Shown piece after piece: positions 44,594 through 53,352 of a stretch of DNA of 64,000 nucleotides (position 1 is the first letter of the stretch; each line of letters starts with the position of its first letter). The DNA is taken from the NCBI GenBank assembly GCA_963837345.1, contig CAWIMX010000001.1, positions 558,001-622,000 of the forward strand. The letters are read 5' to 3'. Under the pieces are notes generated by a model. It was not told the DNA's origin. It made no database searches and worked only from the letters and a program-made list of their open reading frames with translations. The position numbers and the translations under genes are program-made. The stretch comes from CAWIMX01 sp963837345 (GTDB lineage Bacteria > Acidobacteriota > Vicinamibacteria > Vicinamibacterales > CAVVIG01).

Positions 44594-45682
44594 TCAGGAA
44601 GCCTTCCCGACCAGGTGAACGGCCGTCGCCTTGATGGCCGCAATCACCGGGGTGCCAGGCTCCAGCGCCATTTCCTGGCGGGCATGTCGGGTCACCAGCG
44701 CCACGAGCGGAAAGCCGCAGTCGACGGTCACGCGCTCGACGTGGCCGTCGGGGTCCACGCGCACGACGCGGCCCGGCAGGTGATTTCTGGCGCTGGCCGT
44801 CGCCGACGCCGCGCGTTCGAGCACCACGTCGTCGGCGCGGATGCAGGCGAACACCTCCGCGCTCGAAGGGCCGTCGCCGATCTCGGCCGCACGCAGGCGC
44901 GCGTTCCCGACGCTGAGCTCGATCAACCCCTCGTCGCATCGCTCCACCCGCGCAGCGAGCACCGATTCCACGCCGACCGACCGGGCCACCACGAGATCGG
45001 CCGGCCGCCGGAACACCTCGGCCACCGGCGCGACCTGGCGGACTTTGCCGTCGGCGAGGACCGCCATCTGGTCGCACAACGCGATGGCGTCGGTCCGATC
45101 GTGGGTGACGAAGACGGCGGGAATCCGCATGCGATCGACGAGGGCCCGAAGGGTCGTGCGGAGTCGGACGCGCGTCGGCTCGTCGAGACCCGCGAACGGC
45201 TCGTCGAGCAGCAGGAGCCGCGGTCGCGGCGCGAGCGCCCGCGCGAGCGCGACGCGCTGCGCCTGTCCGCCCGACAGCTCTCGTGGATGCCGGGGCCCGA
45301 ATTCGCCGAGCTCGACGAGCGCCAGGAGCTCGTCGGCGGACAGCCCGCCCGGCGAACCGGCTCCATGCTTCCAGTAGTCGATGTTGTCCCGCACGGTGAG
45401 GTGCGGAAAGAGCGCAGGCGTCTGCGACACGTAGCCCACGCGCCGCTGCTGGGGGCCCACCCACGTGCGATCGTCGAACCAGGTCGCGTCGCCGAACCGG
45501 ATCGCGCCGCGATCGGGACGCTCGAGGCCGGCGATCGCCCGCACCACCGTGGTCTTGCCGGCCCCCGACGGCCCGAACAGCGCCAGCATGGTCCCGCCGT
45601 CGAGCGCCGCGCGGAACGCGGCGGCGACCGTCGCCCCGCTCGCGAAGCCTTTCTCGATCTCGACTACGAGCTCAACGGCCAT
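44594..45682 (-). CDS. modC: Molybdate ABC importer ATPase with TOBE domain
   Basis: 362 residues. ATPase domain 1-235: Walker A FGPSGAGKTTVV, Q-loop YVSQTPALFP, signature LSGGQAQRVALARALA, Walker B LLLLDEPFAGLD and H-loop VFVTHDRTDA. The C-terminal 120 residues include a TOBE-like region (AARVERCDEGLIELSVGNAR, GRVVRVDPDGHVERVTVDCG) that can sense molybdate. It overlaps the modB stop (45664). Order modA-B-C on one strand is canonical. Import of molybdate or tungstate would feed the cofactor of the IorAB enzyme nearby. Confidence 0.92.
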   Translation of the reverse strand: MAVELVVEIEKGFASGATVAAAFRAALDGGTMLALFGPSGAGKTTVVRAIAGLERPDRGAIRFGDATWFDDRTWVGPQQRRVGYVSQTPALFPHLTVRDNIDYWKHGAGSPGGLSADELLALVELGEFGPRHPRELSGGQAQRVALARALAPRPRLLLLDEPFAGLDEPTRVRLRTTLRALVDRMRIPAVFVTHDRTDAIALCDQMAVLADGKVRQVAPVAEVFRRPADLVVARSVGVESVLAARVERCDEGLIELSVGNARLRAAEIGDGPSSAEVFACIRADDVVLERAASATASARNHLPGRVVRVDPDGHVERVTVDCGFPLVALVTRHARQEMALEPGTPVIAAIKATAVHLVGKAS

Positions 45683-46341
45683 ACGGCCCATACCGATCGC
45701 TGAAGCGCATAGGTCACCGACAGGATCGCGAACGAGATGAGGAGCAGCACCGCGGAGGTCTGCCAGGCAGCCTGATAGTCGAGGGCCTGCACGCTGTCGT
45801 AGATCGCGATGGAGATCGTGCGCGTCGTGCCGGGAATATTGCCGCCCACCATCAGCACGACGCCGAATTCGCCCAAGGTGTGCGCGAAGCTGAGCACCAT
45901 CCCGGTCACGATGCCCCGCACCGACAGCGGCAGCACCACCCGGCGGAACGTCGTCCGGCGCGAGACGCCGAGCGACCACGACGCCTCGATCAGCCGGCGA
46001 TCGACCGAGGCGAAACTGGCGCTGAACGGCTGAACCGCGAAGGGCAGGCTGTAGATGACCGACGCGATCAGCAGACCGCCGAACGTGAACGGCAGCCCCT
46101 GTCCCGTCATCGAAGAGACGAGTCGCCCGGCCGGGCTCGAGCTCCCAATCGACACCAGGATGTAGAAGCCGAGCACCGTCGGCGGCAGCACCAGCGGCAG
46201 CGCCACGACGGCCTCCACCAGAAATTTCCAGCGCCGCGTCGAGAAGGCCACCCAGTAGGCGATGGGCATCCCGACCACCACCAGCACGGCCATCGTCGCC
46301 AGGGAGAGACGGAGGCTCACGCCGAACGCCGTCCAGTCCAC
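45664..46341 (-). CDS. modB: Molybdate ABC importer permease
   Basis: 225 residues. GTG 46341 directly follows the modA TGA (TGAGTG). It has about five helices, such as LSLATMAVLVVVGMPIAYWV and ALPLVLPPTVLGFYILVSI. The cytosolic EAA-like loop is EASWSLGVSRRTTFRRVVLP, and AHTLGEFGVVLMVGGNIPG is the signature typical of ModB. As a homodimer it forms the channel of the importer. Confidence 0.92.
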   Translation of the reverse strand: MDWTAFGVSLRLSLATMAVLVVVGMPIAYWVAFSTRRWKFLVEAVVALPLVLPPTVLGFYILVSIGSSSPAGRLVSSMTGQGLPFTFGGLLIASVIYSLPFAVQPFSASFASVDRRLIEASWSLGVSRRTTFRRVVLPLSVRGIVTGMVLSFAHTLGEFGVVLMVGGNIPGTTRTISIAIYDSVQALDYQAAWQTSAVLLLISFAILSVTYALQRSVWAVWPLSS

Positions 46342-47157
46342 TCAGTCCTCCACCATCGAGAAGCCGAAGCGATGGAGGATCGCGCGGCCCGGATCGGATT
46401 GCATGAACTCCGCGAACCGCCGCGCCGCGCCGAGGTCGGCGGCCTCCTTCAGCAGGGCCCCACCCTGCTCCATGCGCGGATAGAGATCGAGGGGCACCTC
46501 CCAATACCGGCCCTCATCGGCCACGGTCGGGGCCAGCGCCAGGGAGAGCGCGACGATGCCGGCGTCGGCCGAGCCGCTCTGAACGAACTGGAGCGCCTGC
46601 GAGACGTTCTCGCCCAGGACGAGCCTGGGACGGACGGCGTCGAGCACGCCGGCCGACGCAAGAGCCGCCTGCGCCGCCCGCCCGTACGGCGCGTGTTCCG
46701 GGTTGGCGATCGCAATGTGCGACACCGACGGATCGAGGAGCGCCTGCAGCCCGCGATGCTCGACGTCGAGCGGCGAGTTCCGACGCACCCACAGCACGAG
46801 GCGCCCTACGGCGTACGTGAAGGTGCCGTCGGCCGCGACGAGGCCCCCCCGTTCGAGCTGCCGCGGATACGAGACGTCGGCAGACAGAAACAGATCGAAC
46901 GGCGCGCCGCGCTGGAGCTGGGCGAAGAAGGTGCCGGACGATCCGTAGGAGGGGGTCACGGCGATGCCGGGATGGCCGGCCTCGAAGCGGGCGCCGAGTT
47001 CATCGAGCGCAAACCGTAGATCGGCCGCGGCGGCCACCCGTACGGTCGTCGGCGCCGCTGCCCGGCGCTCCGGCCGGCCGCCGCATGCCGCGGCGAGCAT
47101 GGCGGCGAATACCCCGACGGCGAACACCTGGCGCTTCACAATCAGTAGCCGTTTCAA
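46342..47157 (-). CDS. modA: Molybdate-binding periplasmic protein (lipoprotein)
   Basis: 271 residues from TTG 47157 (an in-frame GTG at 47139 is possible). A lipobox (LAAACGG) precedes the binding domain: VRVAAAADLRFALDELGARF, SYGSSGTFFAQLQRGAPFDL, FLSADVSYPRQLERGG, IAIANPEHAPYGRAAQ and SGSADAGIVALSLAL. These Ser/Asp/Tyr-lined segments bind the oxyanion in ModA. The binding pocket is complete as far as can be seen. The promoter lies in the 46-nt gap shared with the divergent regulator. Confidence 0.92.
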   Translation of the reverse strand: MKRLLIVKRQVFAVGVFAAMLAAACGGRPERRAAAPTTVRVAAAADLRFALDELGARFEAGHPGIAVTPSYGSSGTFFAQLQRGAPFDLFLSADVSYPRQLERGGLVAADGTFTYAVGRLVLWVRRNSPLDVEHRGLQALLDPSVSHIAIANPEHAPYGRAAQAALASAGVLDAVRPRLVLGENVSQALQFVQSGSADAGIVALSLALAPTVADEGRYWEVPLDLYPRMEQGGALLKEAADLGAARRFAEFMQSDPGRAILHRFGFSMVED

Positions 47158-47179
47158 TATGATTGGAGCCGACTATGTT
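47152..47179 (+). promoter_or_regulatory. Promoter of the HTH-TOBE regulator gene
   Basis: TTTCAA (47152-47157), 16-nt spacer, TATGTT (47174-47179). The -10 lies inside the palindrome at 47170-47184. Transcription would begin near 47186, about 18 nt before ATG 47204. Confidence 0.5.
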
Positions 47180-47184
47180 AGTCG
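47170..47184. promoter_or_regulatory. Palindromic operator between modA and its regulator
   Basis: CGACTA-TGT-TAGTCG is a perfect 6-bp inverted repeat with a 3-nt centre. It covers the -10 boxes of both divergent promoters, an ideal site for repression. It does not match the E. coli ModE consensus (TATATA-based half-sites), fitting a different DNA-binding domain. Confidence 0.6.
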
Positions 47185-47204
47185 ATTCAAGCCGTACACG
47201 CCAA
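47175..47204 (-). promoter_or_regulatory. Promoter of modABC
   Basis: On the minus strand TTGGCG (47199-47204), 18-nt spacer, TAACAT (47175-47180). The -10 is inside the palindrome, and the start codon TTG 47157 is about 17 nt downstream of it. Confidence 0.5.
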
Positions 47205-47626
47205 TGCCGCTCCTGAGCGTCCGCGAGGCCGCCCACCGCCTCGGCGTCGGCTACTCCACGCTCAAACAATGGATCTACCAGGGGCGCGTGCGGACCACGC
47301 AGACGCCGGGCGGCCACCATCGCGTGGCCGAAGCCGAGATCGAACGGCTCGAGGCGCAGCGCGGCAAGGGCGTCGGCCGCAAGGTGAAGGCGTCCGATCA
47401 CGCGGTGATCGTCTCGCTGAGCGGCCGCAACCAGCTCCGTGGATTCGTGGAGGAAGTGCGCATCGAGGGGCTGCTCGCCCAGGTGCGGCTGCGCGTCGGC
47501 GATCAGACGCTCACAGCCGTGATCACGCGCGACGCGGTGAACGAGCTCAAGCTGCGCAGGGGTGACGATGCGCTGGCGATCGTGAAGTCGACCGAAGTCA
47601 TGATCGCGAGGCCCGCCGGCGCGTAG
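47204..47626 (+). CDS. Helix-turn-helix/TOBE regulator of molybdate genes (ModE-like role)
   Basis: 140 residues from ATG 47204; an in-frame ATG at 47159 would place the promoter inside the gene. The N-terminus is an excisionase/MerR-type helix-turn-helix (LLSVREAAHRLGVGYSTLKQ, then WIYQGRVRTTQTPGGHHRVA). The C-terminal half is a single TOBE/molbindin domain (GRNQLRGFVEEVRIEGLLAQ, VRLRVGDQTLTAVITRDAVN). Such proteins bind molybdate through TOBE oligomers. The divergent position next to modA and the palindrome over both promoters support autoregulation and molybdate-dependent repression of modABC. E. coli ModE has a winged-helix domain instead. Confidence 0.87.
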   Translation: MPLLSVREAAHRLGVGYSTLKQWIYQGRVRTTQTPGGHHRVAEAEIERLEAQRGKGVGRKVKASDHAVIVSLSGRNQLRGFVEEVRIEGLLAQVRLRVGDQTLTAVITRDAVNELKLRRGDDALAIVKSTEVMIARPAGA

Positions 47627-47656
47627 CGGCTGCCGTCATGGGCGCCGCGGCCATGG

Positions 47657-50305
47657 TTACCGCGACGTCCAGAGCGTCGTCTTGATCGCGAAGATGTTGT
47701 CGCCGGGCGCCGAGAGCGATCCGAACAGGTCGCCCACGCCGACGTGGGAGCCTTCCGCGACGGAGCTGGCCCGGTTCTGCTGCCAGACCACGTAGAGCGT
47801 GCTGCCGGGTCGCCATTCCCATTTGAGAACGACGTTGCTGCGGAAGGATCGCACGTTGAAATCGCGATTGCTCAGCGCGAACGTCGAGGCTCCGTCGATC
47901 ACCTGGTACGAGCCGTCGGCGAGCCGCGTGATCGTCGTGCCGTCGGTGCCGTAAAGACGCAGATCCTTGGACCGCGGCGCCAGCAGCTCGCCGAACCCCC
48001 GGTACCGGCCGCTGGCCGCAAAGGGCTCCGCATACACGTCGAGCGTCAGGTCGGGCTTGAAGGTGTAGCTCACCCTGAACTGCGCGGAAATCGTCGTCCG
48101 GTCGACGAGTCCGAACACGTAGCGCTTCCCGTAGGTCTCCGCGCGTCCGCCGCTGAGCGTCGTCAGATACTGGCGGGCGATCGGCCCGCTGAAGATTCCC
48201 GCTGCGCCCTGCTCGTTCAGATAGTCCGGCTCGACCGAGAACTGGAGGGGCGGGGATGGGCGCGCCGAGACGCTCCCGGTCGTCTCCCAGGTACGCTCGC
48301 CGAACTCGTTGCCCTTGACGTTGCCGCTGGCGGTCCAGCGAGTGCTGGATCCGGTGCTGTTGCGAAGCGACGAGCTCAGAGTCCAGCCGAGCGGCGTCCC
48401 CATCGCCGGGCCTCCGCGCGTCGCCTGCACGTCGTTGCCGCGGAAGTAGTAGTTCCCGTTGATGGAGGTCACCCAGAAGTTCTTCCAGGTGAAGCTGTTG
48501 TTGCTGCTGAGAGTCTGGCGCACGCCCAGGTTGGTGTCGAAGTACCAGTAGTTGTTGAGGCCGACCTGGAACGAGTAGGCCCGGAAGATCCGCCCCGGCT
48601 GGGTTTCACGATAGGTGATGCGGGGCCCGCCGGTCAGGTCGCCCGCGAAGTTCAGGCGGCCGAAGTCGAGCGGATGGAACCCCGGCCACTCGATCATGAT
48701 GTTCTGGCTCCAGAGCCAGTGGCGCCCGCCGATCTTGGCGATGTTGCCGACGACCTGCATGCCGTTCAGGTTCGTGCGCGTCGGATCGAGCCGGATCGTC
48801 GGCTGATCCACCCGCTGCAGGTAGTGCCCGCTCGAGGTCTGCACCTTCGTGATCGCGTCGGGCTCGCCCGTCAGAAAGGTCAGCCCGACGTTGCCCGACG
48901 CCTCGTAGTTGCGCCGGCCGAACCGGATGCGCGTGTCGGCGCCGGTGGTGATGGCGTTGCGCACCTGCAGGAGGGCCAGCGGATCGGCCGGGGCCAGGTC
49001 GCGGTGCACGAGGGTCAGATGCGCACCGACCGTCGAGCCTTCGTTCCCGAACTCCTGAATCACCCGGCCGACCGCCCACGCCGTGCGGGGGGCGACCTCC
49101 ACGTCGGAACGGATGCCCGCGGTTTCGACGTGCGCGAACTCCTTGTCGGTGAGCGCCGCGAGGAATCCGACCGACGTGCCATGCCGGGTGCGCCCGGTCA
49201 GCTTGGCCGCGCCGAGAATGGTGCTGACGTTCGGGTAATCCACGTAATCGCCCGTCGCCGGTCCGGTCGGCCGGGCGCCGATGCGGCGCGAGTAGTAGTA
49301 GTTGCTCGTGCCCGCCTCGAGAACGCTGTTGCCTTCGATGAAGAAGGGGCGCCGCTCGGCGAAGATGGTCTCGAACACCGTGAGGTTCACTTCCGCCGGG
49401 TCGGCCTCGATCTGGCCGAAGTCGGGGTTGATCGTCGCCTCGACGGTGAGATTCGACCCGATGCCGATCTTCATGTCCGCGCCCACGCTGCCGCCCAGGT
49501 TCTTCCCGTCGTCGAAGGGGTTGTTCAGATCGCGGTTGCCCGTTCGGCGCGAGGACCCCGACACGTAGGGCAGCACTTCCAGCCGGCGCTTGGGCTCGAC
49601 GCCCTGGATGCCGCGCAGGTCGCCGAACCGCGAGGCCCAGCCTCGACGCGTGCGGCCGATCACCACCCAGTAGTCCTGCTCGTTGAGCGTCGGGCGCCAC
49701 CGCTTGACGTTCAGCCCCCAGACGCGCTCGGGCGCGTCGTTGAAGCGGAGCTGCGAAAACGGCACCCAGAGCTCGGCGCTCCACCCGTGGCTGTCGATCG
49801 CCGTCTTCGCCTGCCAGACCGGGTCGAACTGCGAGTCGGTGTCGTCCTCGTTATCGCTGGGATGGTAGTGATCCAGCCGGACGCCGGAGGCCGTGACGCC
49901 GAACATGTACGCCGTGCGGCGATCGAGATACGTGTCGAGCTCGATCTGCAGATATTCCGCCTGCTCGCCGTCGTCGCGCCGGCTCATGGGCGCCTGCACG
50001 ACGCCGTTGGCGCTCTCCATGCGGGCGCCAATCCAGAGCGCCGTGTCGTCGTACACGAATCGGATTTCCATGCCGTCGGTGGGCGGTGCGCCTTCGGTCG
50101 GCTCGGCCTGCGAAAAGTCCACGAGGGGGGCCGCCGTCTGCCAGACCGCCTCGTCCAGCCGGCCGTCGAGACGAATCGAGCCGTCCGCGACGCGCGTCGC
50201 CTGCGCCTGCTTCCGCGGTGGTTCAGGGGCCTGCTGGCCGGCGAAGGCGGGGGGAACCGCGCTCAGGAGAAGGCACAGCGCCAGACACTTGGATGATCCA
50301 CGCAT
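47657..50305 (-). CDS. DUF5916 outer-membrane protein with CBM9-like N-terminal domain
   Basis: 882 residues (GTG 50311 is an alternative start). A signal peptide (LALCLLLSAVPPAFAGQ) is followed by a family-9 carbohydrate-binding-like domain at about 40-220: IRLDGRLDEAVWQTAAPLVD, IRFVYDDTALWIGARMES, HGWSAELWVPFSQLRFND. Then comes the DUF5916 region: GASVG-like beta strands, NPDFGQIEADPAEVNLTVFE, FAERRPFFIEGNSV and many barrel strands to the end. The C-terminal part should form an outer-membrane beta-barrel. Binding or uptake of a glycan or peptide ligand is suspected. The M6 protease gene lies upstream on the same strand, 67 nt away. Confidence 0.9.
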   Translation of the reverse strand: MRGSSKCLALCLLLSAVPPAFAGQQAPEPPRKQAQATRVADGSIRLDGRLDEAVWQTAAPLVDFSQAEPTEGAPPTDGMEIRFVYDDTALWIGARMESANGVVQAPMSRRDDGEQAEYLQIELDTYLDRRTAYMFGVTASGVRLDHYHPSDNEDDTDSQFDPVWQAKTAIDSHGWSAELWVPFSQLRFNDAPERVWGLNVKRWRPTLNEQDYWVVIGRTRRGWASRFGDLRGIQGVEPKRRLEVLPYVSGSSRRTGNRDLNNPFDDGKNLGGSVGADMKIGIGSNLTVEATINPDFGQIEADPAEVNLTVFETIFAERRPFFIEGNSVLEAGTSNYYYSRRIGARPTGPATGDYVDYPNVSTILGAAKLTGRTRHGTSVGFLAALTDKEFAHVETAGIRSDVEVAPRTAWAVGRVIQEFGNEGSTVGAHLTLVHRDLAPADPLALLQVRNAITTGADTRIRFGRRNYEASGNVGLTFLTGEPDAITKVQTSSGHYLQRVDQPTIRLDPTRTNLNGMQVVGNIAKIGGRHWLWSQNIMIEWPGFHPLDFGRLNFAGDLTGGPRITYRETQPGRIFRAYSFQVGLNNYWYFDTNLGVRQTLSSNNSFTWKNFWVTSINGNYYFRGNDVQATRGGPAMGTPLGWTLSSSLRNSTGSSTRWTASGNVKGNEFGERTWETTGSVSARPSPPLQFSVEPDYLNEQGAAGIFSGPIARQYLTTLSGGRAETYGKRYVFGLVDRTTISAQFRVSYTFKPDLTLDVYAEPFAASGRYRGFGELLAPRSKDLRLYGTDGTTITRLADGSYQVIDGASTFALSNRDFNVRSFRSNVVLKWEWRPGSTLYVVWQQNRASSVAEGSHVGVGDLFGSLSAPGDNIFAIKTTLWTSR

Positions 50306-50378
50306 GAACACGCCGCTATCCCGGGGTGACGAGAGGCAAGGAAAACGACCCGAGATGCTAGCACGTTCGGCCGGCCCT

Positions 50379-53165
50379 CTATCGATCCCACGTGAAATAG
50401 ATCTTCACGTTCGCGCCCTCCGGCGCGCGATCGCCGGGCTCGGCCAGCTGAAAACTCAAGCCCTCGTTGGGGATGTTGGCGCTGCCGAATGGCAAGTACG
50501 GGTTCAGATAGCGCGACGGATCCGCGTCGCTGAACGAGGCGACGGCTTTGAACGGCTCGCCGCGCGTCGGCACCATCGCGCCGCGGGCGTCGGGAGCCCA
50601 GAACTGCAGGCCATTGTCGAAATCCTTCAGCGCGAACGGCGCGTCGGCCGAGTGCGCGTTCCGCAGCAGGCGGTCGTAGAGCCGGTAGGACGGAACCTCC
50701 TGGTCCACGCGGATGTCGAACAGCGTGGACATCGACTTGTACGCGTCCCTGGCCGCGCCCGGCAGCAGCTCGTTGATGAGCGTGTAGCCGTACAGGAGGC
50801 GCCGGCCCTCGAACGTCAGCCGCTCGCCGGCCGGCGTGTCCGCCCCACCGCACGACGCCCGCTCGGACTCGGCCAGATCGACGGGAAAATAGGCCTGCCG
50901 CCGCTCGAAGCACATCACGTGCAGATAGGCGTCGCGCAGCCACGGCTGCGCGCTCTCGTCGAAGGCGTAGTGCTGCCAACCGTTGTCGGTCTTGAAGTAT
51001 CTGGCGGGCACCGACGGGTACCGGTACTCCTGCGGGTTCGCGTCGACGAGCAGCAGAAAGCCGTTGCCGGGGCCGAACTGCGCGGGATCGTTCTGGCTCC
51101 AGAGATACTCGCCGTTCGCGTACCAGACCAGGACGCCAGGCCGGTAGCGGACGTCGAGCGCTTCCATCCGGCCCGTCTCCGTGTTCTCGAAGAACGTGAA
51201 GCCCGGTTTGGCCAGGCTGCTGTCGTAGTTGTACGCGCGGCTGAACGTCGCGTAGGGATCGCGGTATTCCAGCAGATAGAAGTGCGGCACCGGAATGTCG
51301 TGGCTGCCGCCGCTCAGCGAGAACCCCTCGACCTTCCAGCCCTCGAAGCCCCCGGCTTCGAAGTCGTCCCTGAATCCGAGCGCGTCGATCGAGACGTTGT
51401 CCACGAGCGCGCCGTCCTCGACCGAGGCCATGTCGGCAAAGTAATGAAAGCGAATCTCGACGCGCGAGCCGCGGTACCGGCCGAGATCGAACGACGCGTG
51501 CACCCACTGCGACACGTCGCACGGGTCGACCGCCCGGGCGCCGACGCGATCCTCGGCCAGCTTTCGCGGCGCGGTCGGATCGCAGCCGGCGCTCGTCTCG
51601 ACGCGCCCGTCTCCATCGAGATCGCCGCTCCGTCCGGTGAAGCCGGGAATCGTGCCGAGGCCGTCGTGCCCGCGTCGCGACGGCATGATGCTCTCGGTGT
51701 CGGCGGGATCCGATTTGTCCGTGGGCATGAGACGCTCGTAGGTCACGCCGTCGGTCGACGCCTCGACGTAGAGATAGTCCCAGTCGGCCTCGATGGCGAA
51801 CCAGGTGTCGAAGTCGAGCCTGACCGGCGCGGTCCCTACGCCGGTCAGGTCGAAGACGCGGGAGAGGTAATGATTCAAGTCGTTGCCCTGACCCGTGTAC
51901 GCCGCCTGCGCGCCCTCGGCCTCGCCGAGCGGCCCCATGCGGAGCTTCCGGATCTTGGGCGGCAGGATCACCATCGCGGCATCGCACAGGCCATCGGGGG
52001 GCGGCTGGCCGGGCACACCCGACCAGTCGTTCATCGTCTTCAGGTAGACCGACTGCACGCGGCTGCCCCCGGCGCTTCGGGGCACGATCATGCAGGGCTC
52101 GAGCCACCCGAGCTCCATGCGGGACCACGCGCTCATCTCCTGGGGCAGGGGACTGGCCGTGCCGCTCATCACCTCCCACGACGCCGTCGAGTTGCTGGTC
52201 TGCGCGGCGTAGATGTCGGGCAGGCCCAGCGAGTGGCCGAATTCGTGAATGAACGTCGACACGTCGGTGTATTCCGACTGCATGTTGTAGTCGTACACCC
52301 AGAGGCCGTCCCGAAGCGGCACACCGCCGCGGCGATTCACGAACCCTTCGACCGTGGGGCCCTGCCCGTTGTTCTTGGTGAGCGAGAAGCGGTGCGGCCA
52401 GATCCGCTGGGCGCATTCCTGCTCCTGCGGCTTCAGGTGATCGTACAGGTCGGCGGGCGCGTTCACGGTGAACTTCTGGTCCAGGTTGTAGAGCCCCTGA
52501 CAGGACGCCTGGCCCTTGCCGGCGAATACCAGCACGAAGTGATCGATGTAGCCGTCGGGTTCGTCGTACACGCCGTCGCCGTCGTAGTCCTGCGGATCCC
52601 AGACGTCGAACCGTTCCCAGGGGAAGTCGGGAGCTCGGGCAAAGGCGGCCGCCAGCGCGTCTTCGACCAGCGCTTCGGCGCGCACGTCGTTGCGCCACTG
52701 GCCGTCCGAGTTCTGGATCGGCCGGCCGTAGTAGTCGGACGGGTGAGCCACCGTCACCGGCGCGAGCACGTCGCCCGTGACGGCGTACCGACCCCTCGAC
52801 TGATGGTAGTAGTAGTGGGTCAGCGTGCCGGGCCGTGGCGCCGCGAGGTCGTCGGAAAACAGCAGACGCTGCAGGTACGCACGGTTCTGCTCGGCGGCGT
52901 CGGGCTCTCCGCGGAACCGATCGAAGCCGACGTCGGAATACTGCACGGGAATGATCAGGATGCGGTGCGGGGCGTCCGCCGTGCTGCGCACGGGATGGAT
53001 CGCGTCGGTCTTGATCTGGGGGTTGCCCAGCTGGTCGAGTTCGAGCGTCCGCAGCTTTTCGATCATCGCCAGGCTGTCGGGCGACTGGGCGCGCGCACCG
53101 CCGGCGCCGAGGAGCACGGCGAGCGGCAGCCACAAGCGGCAGAGGGACGTCGCGGTCGGCTTCAT
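50379..53165 (-). CDS. Secreted M6-family metalloprotease (immune-inhibitor-A-like)
   Basis: 928 residues with a signal peptide ending AGGARAQ. The catalytic domain (about 65-420) has ILIIPVQYSDVGFDRFRGEP, LTHYYYHQSRGRYAVTGDVL (substrate cleft) and the zinc motif HEFGHSLGLPD, His307-His311 with Glu308. ASWEVMSG is the Met-turn. Calcium-like loops (DYDGDGVYDEPDGYIDHF) precede it. The C-terminal half has jelly-roll regions, among them an immune-inhibitor-A-type strand block (DNVSIDALGFRDDFE). M6 enzymes degrade proteins outside the cell. It probably supplies peptides for the outer-membrane DUF5916 protein encoded downstream. AGGAA precedes the ATG; the divergent his promoter begins 63 nt away. 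Confidence 0.92.
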   Translation of the reverse strand: MKPTATSLCRLWLPLAVLLGAGGARAQSPDSLAMIEKLRTLELDQLGNPQIKTDAIHPVRSTADAPHRILIIPVQYSDVGFDRFRGEPDAAEQNRAYLQRLLFSDDLAAPRPGTLTHYYYHQSRGRYAVTGDVLAPVTVAHPSDYYGRPIQNSDGQWRNDVRAEALVEDALAAAFARAPDFPWERFDVWDPQDYDGDGVYDEPDGYIDHFVLVFAGKGQASCQGLYNLDQKFTVNAPADLYDHLKPQEQECAQRIWPHRFSLTKNNGQGPTVEGFVNRRGGVPLRDGLWVYDYNMQSEYTDVSTFIHEFGHSLGLPDIYAAQTSNSTASWEVMSGTASPLPQEMSAWSRMELGWLEPCMIVPRSAGGSRVQSVYLKTMNDWSGVPGQPPPDGLCDAAMVILPPKIRKLRMGPLGEAEGAQAAYTGQGNDLNHYLSRVFDLTGVGTAPVRLDFDTWFAIEADWDYLYVEASTDGVTYERLMPTDKSDPADTESIMPSRRGHDGLGTIPGFTGRSGDLDGDGRVETSAGCDPTAPRKLAEDRVGARAVDPCDVSQWVHASFDLGRYRGSRVEIRFHYFADMASVEDGALVDNVSIDALGFRDDFEAGGFEGWKVEGFSLSGGSHDIPVPHFYLLEYRDPYATFSRAYNYDSSLAKPGFTFFENTETGRMEALDVRYRPGVLVWYANGEYLWSQNDPAQFGPGNGFLLLVDANPQEYRYPSVPARYFKTDNGWQHYAFDESAQPWLRDAYLHVMCFERRQAYFPVDLAESERASCGGADTPAGERLTFEGRRLLYGYTLINELLPGAARDAYKSMSTLFDIRVDQEVPSYRLYDRLLRNAHSADAPFALKDFDNGLQFWAPDARGAMVPTRGEPFKAVASFSDADPSRYLNPYLPFGSANIPNEGLSFQLAEPGDRAPEGANVKIYFTWDR

Positions 53166-53227
53166 GGGGATGTTCCTGTGAGGTGTCTGATACCACCCGC
53201 CCCCGTCCCGGTCAACCCGGGAGCGCG

Positions 53228-53257
53228 TTGACAGTCCGCTCGCGGTACGGCTACGCT
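53228..53257 (+). promoter_or_regulatory. Promoter of the his operon
   Basis: TTGACA at 53228-53233, an 18-nt spacer, TACGCT at 53252-53257. The leader-peptide ATG (53266) lies 8 nt downstream, so the leader peptide mRNA is predicted to be almost leaderless. The hexamers match the other promoters of this window in style. Confidence 0.7.
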
Positions 53258-53265
53258 ATCGCCAC

Positions 53266-53352
53266 ATGTTCGTCAGGGCCCACCATCACGTGCACCACCA
53301 TCGCGGCCATCAGGATCCCCGGGGCCGGGGTGCGGAGCGGCGCGTGAGCTAG
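53266..53352 (+). CDS. hisL: his operon leader peptide (28 aa, seven histidines)
   Basis: The frame ATG 53266 to TAG 53350-53352 starts MFVRAHHHVHHHRGH: seven histidines in residues 6-15 (codons at 53281-53289, 53293-53301 and 53308-53310). The rest is Arg/Gly-rich and ends before the first terminator arm. A run of codons for the operon's own product is the hallmark of a ribosome-stalling attenuator (as in enteric hisL). It lies between the consensus promoter and hisI, and its His codons overlap the first strand of the alternative hairpins. It is too short for ordinary gene callers. Confidence 0.85.
   Translation: MFVRAHHHVHHHRGHQDPRGRGAERRVS

Noticed and set aside
47744..50296. 850-codon plus-strand frame
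   Set aside because: Antisense shadow of the DUF5916 gene.
49893..53231. 1112-codon plus-strand frame
   Set aside because: Antisense to the M6 protease and the start of the DUF5916 gene; composition is shadow-like.
53281..53310. His-rich codons as a cloning His-tag
   Set aside because: The run is interrupted (HHH-V-HHH-RG-H), is followed by a natural terminator and his genes, and has its own promoter; no vector sequence surrounds it.
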